DNA of 64,000 bases from assembly GCA_963623365.1 (NCBI GenBank), contig CAVFJY010000005.1:1-64000 (forward strand), in the 5' to 3' direction. A program made the translations under genes and the position numbers. Positions 1 to 8,770 of this stretch are shown one piece after another. The stretch's first letter is position 1. Every line of letters begins with the position of its first letter. The notes beneath the pieces were generated by a model that worked only from the letters and a program-made list of their open reading frames with translations, was not told where the DNA came from and ran no database searches. Source of the DNA: UBA2834 sp963623365. Lineage in GTDB: Bacteria; Patescibacteriota; Saccharimonadia; Saccharimonadales; Saccharimonadaceae.

Positions 1-167
1 GAGTTATCTGCCAGCATCGGATCATAATCTCTGCCGCGCTGCGACATTTCTTCCATCTTTTGTTCAAAAGCCGCCCGCTCTGCTGGTTCAATTGATTCGA
101 CCATTTTATCCCATTCCGTCGCAGCGTTTTCGCCTGCATTCTTTGGAGGATTTTCGCCTGTCGCCAT
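1..167 (-). CDS. Unknown protein, 3' part cut by window edge
   Basis: The first 55 codons of a minus-strand gene are visible; the stop lies beyond position 1. The product starts MATGENPPKNAGENAATEWD and is hydrophilic and rich in Glu, Lys and Met, with no signal peptide or recognisable domain. The ATG at 167 has an AAAAGG Shine-Dalgarno sequence about 8 nt upstream and a near-consensus promoter at 212-240. I do not recognise the family. Confidence 0.6.
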   Translation of the reverse strand, partial: MATGENPPKNAGENAATEWDKMVESIEPAERAAFEQKMEEMSQRGRDYDPMLADN

Positions 168-211
168 GTTTTTTATTCCTTTTATATGTTTGTTTTGACC
201 TATTTTGTTTC

Positions 212-240
212 ATCTTAACACTAGCTTTTTCGGTTGTCAA
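212..240 (-). promoter_or_regulatory. Sigma70-type promoter of the edge gene
   Basis: On the minus strand, TTGACA (240-235), a 17-nt spacer and TAAGAT (217-212). The expected start is near 205, giving a leader of about 38 nt. Confidence 0.7.
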
Positions 241-263
241 GTACAACCATGTCCTCTTCACAC

Positions 264-305
264 AAAAAAGATAGACCAATCTGCGTCTGATTGATCTATC
301 TTTTT
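264..305. terminator. Bidirectional intrinsic terminator
   Basis: A hairpin pairs AGATAGACCAAT with ATTGATCTATCT around a 9-nt loop, flanked by A-runs and T-runs on both sides. It ends the minus-strand gene at 374-646. Confidence 0.75.
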
Positions 306-373
306 GAGTTAGACTCTTTTTCTATCTTATAGGCTTTTCCTTTTATCTTTTTAATTTAATTTTTGGCTAGTTT

Positions 374-646
374 TTATCGCATCGACAGCAGAGCTGCGCG
401 ACCAATTTTTCTCGATTGAACTTTGTCTAATGCTTTGGCAGAATACTCATGCTGTTTTGGCATTACCACGAATTCACCTTGGATGTCTTCGTAATCACCC
501 AAAATTAATCCGTCATCTTCGCGACTTTCAGCGATTTCATTCGCTAATTGTGCCTCGTTCATTGCTTGTTGCTCTTCGAAAGCATCTTGGTCATCGACGA
601 TTCCGTCTGCCTCGATTGGTATTGTCATCCTTTCAAAGTTACCCAT
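374..646 (-). CDS. Small acidic protein of unknown function
   Basis: A 90-residue product starting MGNFERMTIPIEADGIVDDQ, acidic in the first half with a basic C-terminus (SRKIGRAALLSMR). The open frame extends upstream to a TTG at 784, but that extension overlaps the promoter and has a basic, non-coding-like composition. The ATG at 646 follows AAAGGAAAA at a long spacing. There is no membrane segment or known motif. Function unknown; it may be a lineage-restricted protein. Confidence 0.55.
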   Translation of the reverse strand: MGNFERMTIPIEADGIVDDQDAFEEQQAMNEAQLANEIAESREDDGLILGDYEDIQGEFVVMPKQHEYSAKALDKVQSRKIGRAALLSMR

Positions 647-755
647 GTTTATTTTTGTTTTCCTTTCTACTTTTCTACTTCGATTTCTCCTTCCTTGATA
701 CCCATTTTTGGAATTTGATGTTCGTTTTTGTGTTGGTTTTCTTCCAACTGTCTTC

Positions 756-784
756 ATGCTATCACACTTATGCTTTTTTGTCAA
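756..784 (-). promoter_or_regulatory. Promoter of the 374-646 gene
   Basis: TTGACA (784-779), a 17-nt spacer and TAGCAT (761-756) on the minus strand. It places the transcript start near 749 and decides the downstream start codon at 646. I see nothing further in 785-918. Confidence 0.7.
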
Positions 785-918
785 GCATGCTTATGCTTTA
801 TTTTATTATTTTTGTCAAATCCGACAGAGGTAAAACGCCCCTTGCAATTTTTTCAAAATATTTTTCTCGCCCCATCCGCACTGCATCAAATATACTTTCC
901 GTCGCATATTTTCCCATC

Positions 919-966
919 AAAATACCTCCCGCATTCTTCACATTTTATGCTGCCGGAGGTATTTTT
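919..966 (-). terminator. ileS terminator
   Basis: A hairpin of AATACCTCC with GGAGGTATT followed by T-runs, 9 nt past the ileS stop. Confidence 0.75.
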
Positions 967-974
967 CTTAATTT

Positions 975-3857
975 TTAGGCTTTTTCTAACGAAATTGTCA
1001 CATTTTCATCGTCAATCTTTACAATTTCATCATAGCTATAATTACCATTCGCATCAAAAGTCGTCGCTAGTACTTCATGCTTTAGCATTTCTAGATATGC
1101 CGTCGGCACCGCTTTCGAGACCGATAATTTAATTCTATCGTCCACATTTAAGCCTGCTTTTTTGCGTGCCGCCTGAACAAATCTTACCAATTCGCGAACA
1201 AATCCTTCATCACGCAATTCATTTGTTAGCTTCTTATTGAGTATAAGTTTTTCGCCATGTATAACTTTTTTAACATTTACTTCTTCGGCGATGATTTGCT
1301 CATAGAAGTCTTCTAACTGCTCCCCCGCATAACTCAAACTCGCCAGTGGTTGTCGCACTTTAATCTGACCAAAGCCATCATCGCGCGTCATTCTTAGCGC
1401 TAAACCTTCCGTAATAATTGCTCGGCAATTAGTCATTTTAGCCAGCGCCGTCTCATCAATTGCGCCCGCTTCCGGCCAATCTAGCAAATGTACGCTCTCG
1501 CCACCCATCATGTTTTGCCACAACTCTTCTGCCAAGAATGGCACAAATGGCGCCAAGACTAAAGCCAAATAACTTAGTACAAAGTGCAATGTCGTATATG
1601 CTTCATTTTTATCGCTAGTCGATTCCGATTTCCAAAATCGTCGTCGCGATCGTCGCACAAACCAGTTCGATAGATCATCTATGAACGGCAACACGCCCGC
1701 CAAGGCCGCTGGAATATTATAGGCTTCCATATTTTCCGTAATTTCATTCCGTAGCTGATATATCCGGCTAATAATCCACTTATCTAGTTCATTCTCTAGC
1801 CGTTCTGGCGCCGCTAATGTCTTCTTCTTATATTCCCAGCCATCTACACTCGCATACATCGTAAAGAAATCATACACGTTCCAAATCATCGTTAACTTAC
1901 GTGCCGTATCCGACACATCTTTATCGATTAAGGCAAAATCTTCGCCCGCTAGTACTGGACTCGATAGCAGCTGAAAACGCAATGCGTCCGCCGAAAACTT
2001 ATCCATCAATTCATTCGGATCCGTATAGTTGCCTAACGATTTACTCATCTTACGCCCATCGTTACCCGCCAACGTGCCTGTTGTAATCACATTCTTATAA
2101 GCGCATTCACCAAACAGCGCCGTATTTACTACATGCACATAATAGAACCATGCGCGCACTTGCCCCACATACTCCACAATAAAGTCCGCCGGATAATTCT
2201 TTTCAAACTTCTCTTTGTTTTCAAATGGATAATGCAATTGCGCAAACGGCATCGAGCCCGACTCAAACCAGCAGTCCAACACCTTATCGACGCGCTTAAA
2301 ATGCTCGCCATCAATCTCGAATTCAATCGCATCCACCCATGGTCGGTGGTAATCTTCTAGCCGCACACCCGATAATTCATACAACTCATCATACGAACCT
2401 ATTACTTTTATTGAGCCTTTATCGCCTTTCCAGACCGGCATTGCCGTCGCCCAGAAACGATCGCGCGACAAATTCCAATCTGGCGCCTGCTCAATATTCT
2501 TCGCAAAGCGTCCATGTTTTAAATGTGTCGGGAACCAATTAATAGCTTCATTTTTCTCCAGCATTAATTCCTTGCTATCCTCAACATCAAAGAACCAACT
2601 CGGAAAGGCTCGGTACATAATTCGCTGTTTGCTACGCGGATTGAATGGATACTCGTGCTTAACATATTCGATTTTCCAAATCACTCCCTGCGCTTCTAGA
2701 CATTTTGCAATAAATTTATTCCCCGCCCAGACCTCAATGCCGTTTTCGTCCGTATCGCGCACGCCAATTCCATGCAATTTTTCCGCCCATTCCGGGAAAT
2801 AATAACCATTATCATCAATCGTATGACGTACCGGCACTTTATCGCGACGACTCAGCGCATAGTCATCTTCGCCATAAGCCGGCGCTACATGCACGATTCC
2901 CGTCCCCTCTTCGGCGCTAACAAAATCCGCCAAATGCACTTTGTGTGCCTGCGCATCGTGGTCCAATTCATCGCCCAACTCCATCAACGCCTCATATTTC
3001 AGCCCATCTAACTCCGCGCCACGATAAGTTCTTTCTGCTTTCACCTCCGCGCCAAACAGTTTTTCCGCTAACTTTTTTGCCGCAATCAGTTTTGCGCCAT
3101 CCACTACATAGACACCGTATTCTAGCTCTTCCGACACCGCGAGTGCCATATTCGCCGGCAAAGTCCAAGGCGTTGTCGTCCATGCCAGCATATACTCGTC
3201 GCGATCAACTAATTTGAATTTTACATAAGCCGATGGATCCGTTACCGTTTGGTAGGCATCATTATCCATCGTTACCTCTGCTTTCGAAACTGGCGTCGCA
3301 AATTTCGTATCATACATCAAGACTTTTTCGCCTTCATAGATTTTGCCTTTATCATACAGCGTTTTAAAGGCCCACCATACCGACTCCATAAAGTCCTTAT
3401 TCATTGTTCTGTATGCGCCCTTAAAATCTACCCAGCGTCCAATCCGGTCAATCGTCGCCTCCCAGGTCTCCGAATTCGCCACCATCGATTCCCGCGCTTT
3501 CGTAATATAAGTCTCGAGTGGCCATTTCGTACCAATTTCGCGCCTATCCGTAATGCCTAATTGTTTCTCGACAAAGTTCTCGGCTGGCAAACCATGACAA
3601 TCCCAGCCCCAGCGTCGCTCCACACGTTTGCCCCGCATCGTCCAGAAGCGCGGCACCGCATCTTTCACAATCGACGATAGCAAAGTGCCATGATGCGGAT
3701 TACCCGTAATAAATGGCGGCCCATCATAAAATACATAAGCATTATCAATCGGGCGTTGCTCGACCGACTTTTCAAAGGTCTTATTCTTCTTCCAGAACTC
3801 CACCAGCGCTTTTTCGTATTCACTCGCTCGGCGTCGTTCACCATATTTATATTTCAT
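975..3857 (-). CDS. ileS: Isoleucyl-tRNA synthetase
   Basis: Charges tRNA-Ile in the cytoplasm; class Ia synthetase of 960 residues. The HIGH signature is HHGT at about residues 55-58, after GPPFITGNP, and the KMSKS loop (GRKMSKSLGN) lies near residue 600. The editing domain sits between them, and the anticodon-binding domain follows. The C-terminus lacks the Cys-rich zinc module of many bacterial type-1 enzymes, which suggests the eukaryote-like type 2; this is inference. The open frame extends to 3929, but the ATG at 3857 has a well-placed AAAGGAG and is the likely start. Expression is probably controlled by the T-box-like leader just upstream. Confidence 0.95.
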   Translation of the reverse strand: MKYKYGERRRASEYEKALVEFWKKNKTFEKSVEQRPIDNAYVFYDGPPFITGNPHHGTLLSSIVKDAVPRFWTMRGKRVERRWGWDCHGLPAENFVEKQLGITDRREIGTKWPLETYITKARESMVANSETWEATIDRIGRWVDFKGAYRTMNKDFMESVWWAFKTLYDKGKIYEGEKVLMYDTKFATPVSKAEVTMDNDAYQTVTDPSAYVKFKLVDRDEYMLAWTTTPWTLPANMALAVSEELEYGVYVVDGAKLIAAKKLAEKLFGAEVKAERTYRGAELDGLKYEALMELGDELDHDAQAHKVHLADFVSAEEGTGIVHVAPAYGEDDYALSRRDKVPVRHTIDDNGYYFPEWAEKLHGIGVRDTDENGIEVWAGNKFIAKCLEAQGVIWKIEYVKHEYPFNPRSKQRIMYRAFPSWFFDVEDSKELMLEKNEAINWFPTHLKHGRFAKNIEQAPDWNLSRDRFWATAMPVWKGDKGSIKVIGSYDELYELSGVRLEDYHRPWVDAIEFEIDGEHFKRVDKVLDCWFESGSMPFAQLHYPFENKEKFEKNYPADFIVEYVGQVRAWFYYVHVVNTALFGECAYKNVITTGTLAGNDGRKMSKSLGNYTDPNELMDKFSADALRFQLLSSPVLAGEDFALIDKDVSDTARKLTMIWNVYDFFTMYASVDGWEYKKKTLAAPERLENELDKWIISRIYQLRNEITENMEAYNIPAALAGVLPFIDDLSNWFVRRSRRRFWKSESTSDKNEAYTTLHFVLSYLALVLAPFVPFLAEELWQNMMGGESVHLLDWPEAGAIDETALAKMTNCRAIITEGLALRMTRDDGFGQIKVRQPLASLSYAGEQLEDFYEQIIAEEVNVKKVIHGEKLILNKKLTNELRDEGFVRELVRFVQAARKKAGLNVDDRIKLSVSKAVPTAYLEMLKHEVLATTFDANGNYSYDEIVKIDDENVTISLEKA

Positions 3858-3882
3858 GCGCACTTGCTCCTTTCTGTTGAAT

Positions 3883-4064
3883 AAAAAAATTCCAACTTTA
3901 CATTGGAACTCTCTACGGAGCGGTACCATCCAATTTCTAGATTACTCTAGCCCTCAATTTTTCTTTCTCGCAGATTCACGGGCGGTTCTACTTGACCTAT
4001 CTTCTCGCATTAGATACGTCTTTCTTCCACCAGCTCGCAGTTGATTGCTGCTCAAACGCTTTAT
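3883..4064 (-). promoter_or_regulatory. T-box riboswitch (candidate) in ileS leader
   Basis: The ileS leader holds the core T-box sequence TGGTACC (3928-3922). It sits in the bulge of an antiterminator helix pairing ATTGGA (3934-3929) with TCCAAT (3907-3902). The same TTCCAA can instead pair with TTGGAA (3895-3890) to form a terminator followed by seven T (3889-3883). A CTAGA-GTAA-TCTAG hairpin (3950-3937) resembles stem III. The T in TGGT would pair with discriminator A73 of tRNA-Ile, since the tRNA in this window ends ACCA. Stem I and the specifier codon could not be placed securely; ATC at 4015-4013 is one candidate. Confidence 0.75.
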
Positions 4065-4070
4065 GCTTGC

Positions 4071-4079
4071 ATTATAGCA
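4071..4079 (-). promoter_or_regulatory. Extended -10 promoter of ileS leader
   Basis: TGC-TATAAT on the minus strand (4079-4071) with a weak TTTTGA at the -35 distance. The start is expected near 4064. Confidence 0.65.
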
Positions 4080-4133
4080 TATTTATTCAAAAATCAAAAA
4101 TCCGCCACTTACCCCACTCGCTGCGTACTTTAT

Positions 4134-4400
4134 TTAATGCTCCATTGTATAATATGACACATCGCCGATTCGCGGCATATTCGTTCCCCGCCACATATTT
4201 AGCACACTACCGTCATTATCCAGCGCCAACATTGTCGGATATTCCACAATGTCATAAGCGCGACACAAGCTTTCGCCCGCCGGCTCGTCCGGGCTCAAAC
4301 TCTCAATCGTCGTACCGGTTCGCCGCTCAAAATCATGCAGCCAATCAATTACCGTTCGCGCATAGTCCGTATTATCTCGCCAAATAATCACCACCCGCAT
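4134..4400 (-). CDS. Thioredoxin-fold protein without CxxC
   Basis: An 88-residue protein. The pattern of an N-terminal beta strand (RVVIIW), a helix, and a YPTMLALDNDG segment resembles the cis-Pro half of thioredoxin. The usual CxxC is missing and there is a single Cys at about residue 46. It starts 3 nt after the nrdR stop, with AAAGGAG lying across the end of nrdR, so it is translated as the last gene of the ftsA-ftsZ-nrdR run. It could be a redox-inactive thioredoxin relative; the substrate is unknown. Confidence 0.6.
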   Translation of the reverse strand: MRVVIIWRDNTDYARTVIDWLHDFERRTGTTIESLSPDEPAGESLCRAYDIVEYPTMLALDNDGSVLNMWRGTNMPRIGDVSYYTMEH

Positions 4401-4403
4401 CTT

Positions 4404-4877
4404 CTACTCCTTTGCGGCCTCGCGTTGCTTCATTCGCTCGCGCTGCTCCACAATACTTCGTTCCAAATCATCTAGGGTTTTAAATTCTCGAAATACACTC
4501 GCAAAGCGCACATATGCCATCTCATTCGTGCTCGACAGCACTTCCAAAATCGTCTCTCCAATCAGGCTCGACGGCACTTCGTCCTTGCCCTTTTCGTAGA
4601 TTAGCTCTTCAACTCGATCGACAATATCTTGCACATCCAAATCGCTATCAAAATATTTTCCAACCGAATTACGCACCGCTTTCATCAGTTTCTCGCGGTC
4701 AAAAGCTTCCCGCGAACCGCTCCGCTTGCGTACCATCATTCCAGGGCGTTCAATTCGCTCATAAGTCGTAAAGCGATGTTTGCCATCCAGCGACACTCGA
4801 CGCCGTCGAATCATCGTCCCGTCTTGCGACTCGCGACTCTCGATTACTTTACTTTCACCAATCTTTAGGTGGCTCAT
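4404..4877 (-). CDS. nrdR: NrdR-like regulator with degenerate zinc ribbon
   Basis: NrdR represses ribonucleotide reductase genes. It has an N-terminal zinc ribbon that binds DNA and an ATP-cone that senses ATP and dATP. The 157-residue product keeps the ATP-cone (MVRKRSGSREAFDREKLMKA onward) and the IRRRR...RFTTYER backbone. All four ribbon cysteines are replaced: the usual RCPFCG is SHLKIG, and the usual ECLSCG is VSLDGK. The start at 4877 has a strong GGGAGGG sequence, so no alternative start restores the ribbon. It lies 11 nt after ftsZ in the same orientation. Whether it still binds DNA is uncertain. Confidence 0.85.
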   Translation of the reverse strand: MSHLKIGESKVIESRESQDGTMIRRRRVSLDGKHRFTTYERIERPGMMVRKRSGSREAFDREKLMKAVRNSVGKYFDSDLDVQDIVDRVEELIYEKGKDEVPSSLIGETILEVLSSTNEMAYVRFASVFREFKTLDDLERSIVEQRERMKQREAAKE

Positions 4878-4888
4878 CTAAGCCCTCC

Positions 4889-6106
4889 CTAATCTTTATT
4901 TTTCTTGCGTCGTCGCAGAATCGCCGGAATATCACTATTATCATCGCCGGCATCATCCGTTCGAATACTATCCCACATATTCACCGTTGTGGCATCCGCA
5001 AAGTCTGAAGCAGCTTTAGCTTCTTTCACTTTTGGCTCTTCCGCAACTGGCATATTCACGACTGGGTCCACCATTGTCTGACTTGGCTCACTTGTGCGCA
5101 CTTCCGTTTGCTGAAAAATTTCTTGCGCACGCGGATCATCACGATAATACTGCGAATCAAATCCTGTCGCTACCACTGTCACGATAATTTCATCTTCCAG
5201 CTCTGGTCGCACCGATGCGCCCCAGATAATGTTCGCATCTGGGCTAACACTTGCGGTAATCAATTCCGCCGCTTCTTGCATTTCGCTCATCGTCACATCA
5301 TAACCACCCGCAATCGAGAACAAAACACCTCTTGCGCCATCAATCGACACCTCAATCAGCGGCGATTCAATCGCTTGTTGTGCCGCAATGCTTGCGCGAT
5401 TTTCGCCCGACGCTCGTCCAATTCCCATCAGAGCCGAACCTGCATCCTTCATAATCGCCTTCACATCCGCAAAATCCAAATTAATCAAAGAATGTTCCGT
5501 AATCAATTCCGAAATACCTTGCACACCTTGGCGCAGTACTTCGTCAGCAATCTTAAAAGTTTCCAGAATTGGCGTGCGTTGGTCAATCGTTTGCAATAAC
5601 CGGTCATTTGGGATTGTAATCAAGGCATCGACGTTGCGCGCCAGACGCTCGATTGCCCAGTCCGCATTTGCCTTGCGCTTTGCGCCCTCAAAGGAAAATG
5701 GCTTCGTTACTACTCCAACTGTCAGAATATCCTGTTTGCGCGCTTCTTCGGCCACAATATAACCCGCGCCCGAGCCAGTACCGCCGCCTGCACCAAAGGT
5801 AATAAAGGCCATATCCGCACCCGCTAGCGCATTCTTAATCTCTTCGCGGCTCTCATCGCCCGCGCGCTCACCTACCGTCGGGTCCGCACCAGCACCTAAT
5901 CCATTTGTCGTTTCATGCCCGAGATGCACCTTCACGTCTGCTTTTGAATTATGCAAAGCTTGCGCATCGGTGTTCATCGCAATAAATTCAACACCACTCA
6001 AGCCAGCATCGCGCATGCGGTTGACGGCCGATCCGCCCGCACCACCAACGCCAATAACTTTAATACTAGCTGTGCTTTCCACCTCACTTGGCTTTACTTC
6101 AGGCAT
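4889..6106 (-). CDS. ftsZ: Cell division protein FtsZ
   Basis: Tubulin-like GTPase that polymerises into the Z-ring. The 405-residue product has the glycine-rich T1 segment GVGGAGGSAVNRM and the signature GGGTGSG at residues 107-113. A flexible linker is followed by the conserved C-terminal peptide DIPAILRRRKKNKD, which in the family binds FtsA and other membrane tethers. The start is preceded by GTGAGGAG. It lies directly downstream of ftsA. Confidence 0.97.
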   Translation of the reverse strand: MPEVKPSEVESTASIKVIGVGGAGGSAVNRMRDAGLSGVEFIAMNTDAQALHNSKADVKVHLGHETTNGLGAGADPTVGERAGDESREEIKNALAGADMAFITFGAGGGTGSGAGYIVAEEARKQDILTVGVVTKPFSFEGAKRKANADWAIERLARNVDALITIPNDRLLQTIDQRTPILETFKIADEVLRQGVQGISELITEHSLINLDFADVKAIMKDAGSALMGIGRASGENRASIAAQQAIESPLIEVSIDGARGVLFSIAGGYDVTMSEMQEAAELITASVSPDANIIWGASVRPELEDEIIVTVVATGFDSQYYRDDPRAQEIFQQTEVRTSEPSQTMVDPVVNMPVAEEPKVKEAKAASDFADATTVNMWDSIRTDDAGDDNSDIPAILRRRKKNKD

Positions 6107-6151
6107 GTATTAACTCCTCACTTTTTCAATTCTTACCTAATAATAACATCT

Positions 6152-7399
6152 TTATTTAAAATTCTTCAAGAGACGCTTTAGCCAGCTTTCCCCGTTCGCG
6201 CCACTTTGCTTCGATCTTTTACTCTTTATCCCTAAGTTATCTTTCAAACTCGGCATCGGCTCTAGCGCACCCAGCATCATCAGTCCTACCGCCGCCGCGT
6301 ATTCTGGCTTCATCACTTCTTCGCTAACGCCCAAGATTCCTTCTGGCTTGCCTAGTCGCACCGCCAACTCTACTTGCTCGCGTGCATATGCATCGATATC
6401 GCGCATCTTTGAACCGCCACCTACTAGCACTAAACCTTCTGGCAAGCGCTTATCATATCCAGCTACCTTCAGCATCTTGCGCACTCCTTCAAAGATCTCT
6501 TCCAACCGCGCTTCGACTACTTCATCAACTTCACTCCGACTGAATCTATACTCTTCACGACCACGTTTAATGACAATATCTTTGTCCGTCTCGCCAAAGC
6601 GTCCCGACGCAAAGCGTACTTTAATTTCTTCCGCAATCTCTGGCACTGTTTTCAAAACTGTCGCTAGATCATTCGTCACATCATTGCTACCAATCGGCAC
6701 CACGCCCACAAATTGCAATTCGCCTTCATCATAAATTGCCACACCCGTCGTCGTGCCACCTAAATCCACTACTCCTACGCCATTCTCCATTTGACGGCTT
6801 GTTAAAATCGCCCGCGCCGCCGCTGTTACCGACGGTTCCAAGGTTTGCACCCGCACTCCCACAGTGTCATTTTCAAAAATCCGCCGCATATTATCGCAAT
6901 CTGGCACTAAGCCCGAGATCACATTTGCTCGAATCTCCAAGCGCGCACCATGCATACCTAGCGGCTCACGAATTCCACTTTGGCCATCCAAAATATATTC
7001 ATACGGAATCAGCGCTAGCGTTTCGCGATTCGCCGGAATCTTCCCCGCAATCGCCATCTCCTCAATCCGGCGCAAATCTTCTTCATCAATTTCATGGTCC
7101 GCTACGCCTACTGCAATCATGCCATCAATCTTCGTGCTCGCGATGTGCGAACCATTAATGCTCACTGTTGCATCTTTCACATCGATGCCGCTCATCTTTT
7201 CCACGGCTTGCAAACAGCGCACAATCGCTTCTGGCGGTGTTGCCAATTCTTTTACGCGCCCCCGTCGAATTCCTTCCGATGACACTTCGCCATAGCCTAC
7301 TACCGCAATCGCTCCATTCTTATCGAACTTGCCCATCACGGCACGTACCGAATTTGTGCCAACATCTACCCCTACTGCATAGCGCGCATTTTCTTCCAT
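6152..7399 (-). CDS. ftsA: Cell division protein FtsA
   Basis: Actin-fold ATPase that tethers FtsZ to the membrane. The 415-residue product begins with the phosphate-binding strand VGVDVGTNSVRAVMG and contains VVDLGGTTTGVAIY and GLVLVGGGSKM. It ends in an amphipathic helix (SWLKRLLKNFK), the usual membrane-targeting sequence. There is no Shine-Dalgarno sequence. TGC-TACAAT lies 6 nt before the ATG, so the mRNA is predicted to be leaderless. It heads the division run ftsA-ftsZ-nrdR. Confidence 0.96.
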   Translation of the reverse strand: MEENARYAVGVDVGTNSVRAVMGKFDKNGAIAVVGYGEVSSEGIRRGRVKELATPPEAIVRCLQAVEKMSGIDVKDATVSINGSHIASTKIDGMIAVGVADHEIDEEDLRRIEEMAIAGKIPANRETLALIPYEYILDGQSGIREPLGMHGARLEIRANVISGLVPDCDNMRRIFENDTVGVRVQTLEPSVTAAARAILTSRQMENGVGVVDLGGTTTGVAIYDEGELQFVGVVPIGSNDVTNDLATVLKTVPEIAEEIKVRFASGRFGETDKDIVIKRGREEYRFSRSEVDEVVEARLEEIFEGVRKMLKVAGYDKRLPEGLVLVGGGSKMRDIDAYAREQVELAVRLGKPEGILGVSEEVMKPEYAAAVGLMMLGALEPMPSLKDNLGIKSKRSKQSGANGESWLKRLLKNFK

Positions 7400-7405
7400 A
7401 AGCTT

Positions 7406-7414
7406 ATTGTAGCA
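7406..7414 (-). promoter_or_regulatory. Leaderless-type promoter of ftsA
   Basis: Extended -10 TGC-TACAAT, then AAGCTT (6 nt), then ATG at 7399. No good -35 box. Confidence 0.65.
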
Positions 7415-7422
7415 TATTCCCC

Positions 7423-8169
7423 TTATGACTGGGTGAGAATTTCGTAACCGCCTTCGGTCACTAATATCGTATGCTCAAAGTGGCAGCCTAGCGAGCCGTC
7501 TTTCAAACATACCGTCCATCCGTCATCCCCTTCTACCACCATGTTATCGGGCTTGCCCAAGCTCGACATCGGCTCAATGCAAATCGTATCACCCACTTTC
7601 AACTCGTAGCCATGCCCTCGCTTGCCGTAATTTGGCACTTCTGGCTCCATATGCATACTTTTGCCAATTCCATGCCCCACATAATTCACAATTACGCCTA
7701 ACTTGCCTTTCTCGAGTTGCTTTTGTATCGCATAGCCAATATCACCCAACTTCGCACCGGGACGCACCTGCTCAATTCCTTCATACAGCGCCGACTCCGT
7801 AAAGTTCAACAAATGTTTCTGCGCCGCTGTCGGCTTCGCGCCAACAATCATCGTAAATGCCGCATCAACATAATATCCCTGATATTTAATCACCAAATCA
7901 TAGCTCACTTTGTCGCCCTCTTCCAGCGGCTCATCTTTCGGAATACCATGAATTAGTTCATCGTTCACCGAAATACAAATTGCACCAGGAAAATCTACTT
8001 CCGGTTCATAATAAGCAATTCCGCAGCCATATTCGCGAATTTTTTGCGCCACCCAGGCATCAATTTCCTTCCCCGTCATGCCCGCCTGTGTATACTCCTT
8101 CAGCTCCGTCAAAATCTTTGCCATAATCTTTCCCCCCGCGCGCATCGCCGTAATTTTTTTCAAATCCAT
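7423..8169 (-). CDS. map: Methionine aminopeptidase, type I
   Basis: Removes the N-terminal Met from new proteins; dinuclear metal enzyme of the pita-bread fold. The 248 residues show the ligand set: Asp in SYDL and YVDAA, His in GHGIGKSMHMEPEVPNYG, Glu in CIEPM, and Glu in HFEHTILVTEGG. There is no N-terminal extension or SH3-binding motif. The start at 8169 shares a TAATG overlap with the adk stop and has GGAAGG upstream, pointing to translational coupling. The open frame to 8187 inside adk is less likely. Confidence 0.95.
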   Translation of the reverse strand: MDLKKITAMRAGGKIMAKILTELKEYTQAGMTGKEIDAWVAQKIREYGCGIAYYEPEVDFPGAICISVNDELIHGIPKDEPLEEGDKVSYDLVIKYQGYYVDAAFTMIVGAKPTAAQKHLLNFTESALYEGIEQVRPGAKLGDIGYAIQKQLEKGKLGVIVNYVGHGIGKSMHMEPEVPNYGKRGHGYELKVGDTICIEPMSSLGKPDNMVVEGDDGWTVCLKDGSLGCHFEHTILVTEGGYEILTQS

Positions 8170-8714
8170 TATTCCACTACCTTCCATTCGCGCAGCACAT
8201 CCTCAATTCGCTCAGTTACTTCCTCAACCGAACCTTCGCCATTCACATTCCGAATCTGCACGCCTGCACCAGAGAGAATTTCCGACATTGAATAAATTGT
8301 TTGTTCAAACAAACCCCAGCGTTTCTCAATCGATTCTTTCGTATCATCTTCGCGTCCGCGGTCTTGCAAACGACGCCACAATTCCTCATGCGACACCTTC
8401 AGCACAATCGCACCCTCAATTTTCTTCACGTCGCCACTCTCGACAATCCATTTCGCTTGCCAATCATCGCGCGGATAACCATCCAAAACTGCATTCTGTC
8501 CCGCCGCCAGCGCTTCCTCGCCTGCTACATGCATCATCTTGACGACAAACTCATCCGGCACCAGTTCGCCTTTCAGCATGATTTTTTGTAATTCCGGATC
8601 ATTCTGATTCCTCAGCAATTGCCCCACCGACAGCCAGCGAAAGCCATATTTCTCCGCCAAGCGTTGCCCTTGCACGCTTTTACCGCTCCCCGCTGCTCCA
8701 AATAATATAATCAT
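8169..8714 (-). CDS. adk: Adenylate kinase
   Basis: Interconverts ATP and AMP with two ADP. The product starts MIILFGAAGSGKSVQGQRLA, with the P-loop near the N-terminus and the signature LDGYPRDDWQAKW in the NMP-binding core. At about 181 residues it is the short form, with a reduced LID region (LQDRGREDDTKESIEKRW) and no zinc cysteines. The ATG at 8714 has GGAG 5 nt upstream; a GTG at 8720 is too close to it. Translationally coupled to map. Confidence 0.92.
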   Translation of the reverse strand: MIILFGAAGSGKSVQGQRLAEKYGFRWLSVGQLLRNQNDPELQKIMLKGELVPDEFVVKMMHVAGEEALAAGQNAVLDGYPRDDWQAKWIVESGDVKKIEGAIVLKVSHEELWRRLQDRGREDDTKESIEKRWGLFEQTIYSMSEILSGAGVQIRNVNGEGSVEEVTERIEDVLREWKVVE

Positions 8715-8738
8715 CTGCACTCCTTTTTATTTTGCATT

Positions 8739-8770
8739 AAAAATACCCCGACTGCGCAGGGGTATTTCTT
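8739..8770 (-). terminator. rpsU terminator
   Basis: AAATACCCC pairs with GGGGTATTT around an 8-nt loop, ending in T-runs on the minus strand. Confidence 0.75.
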
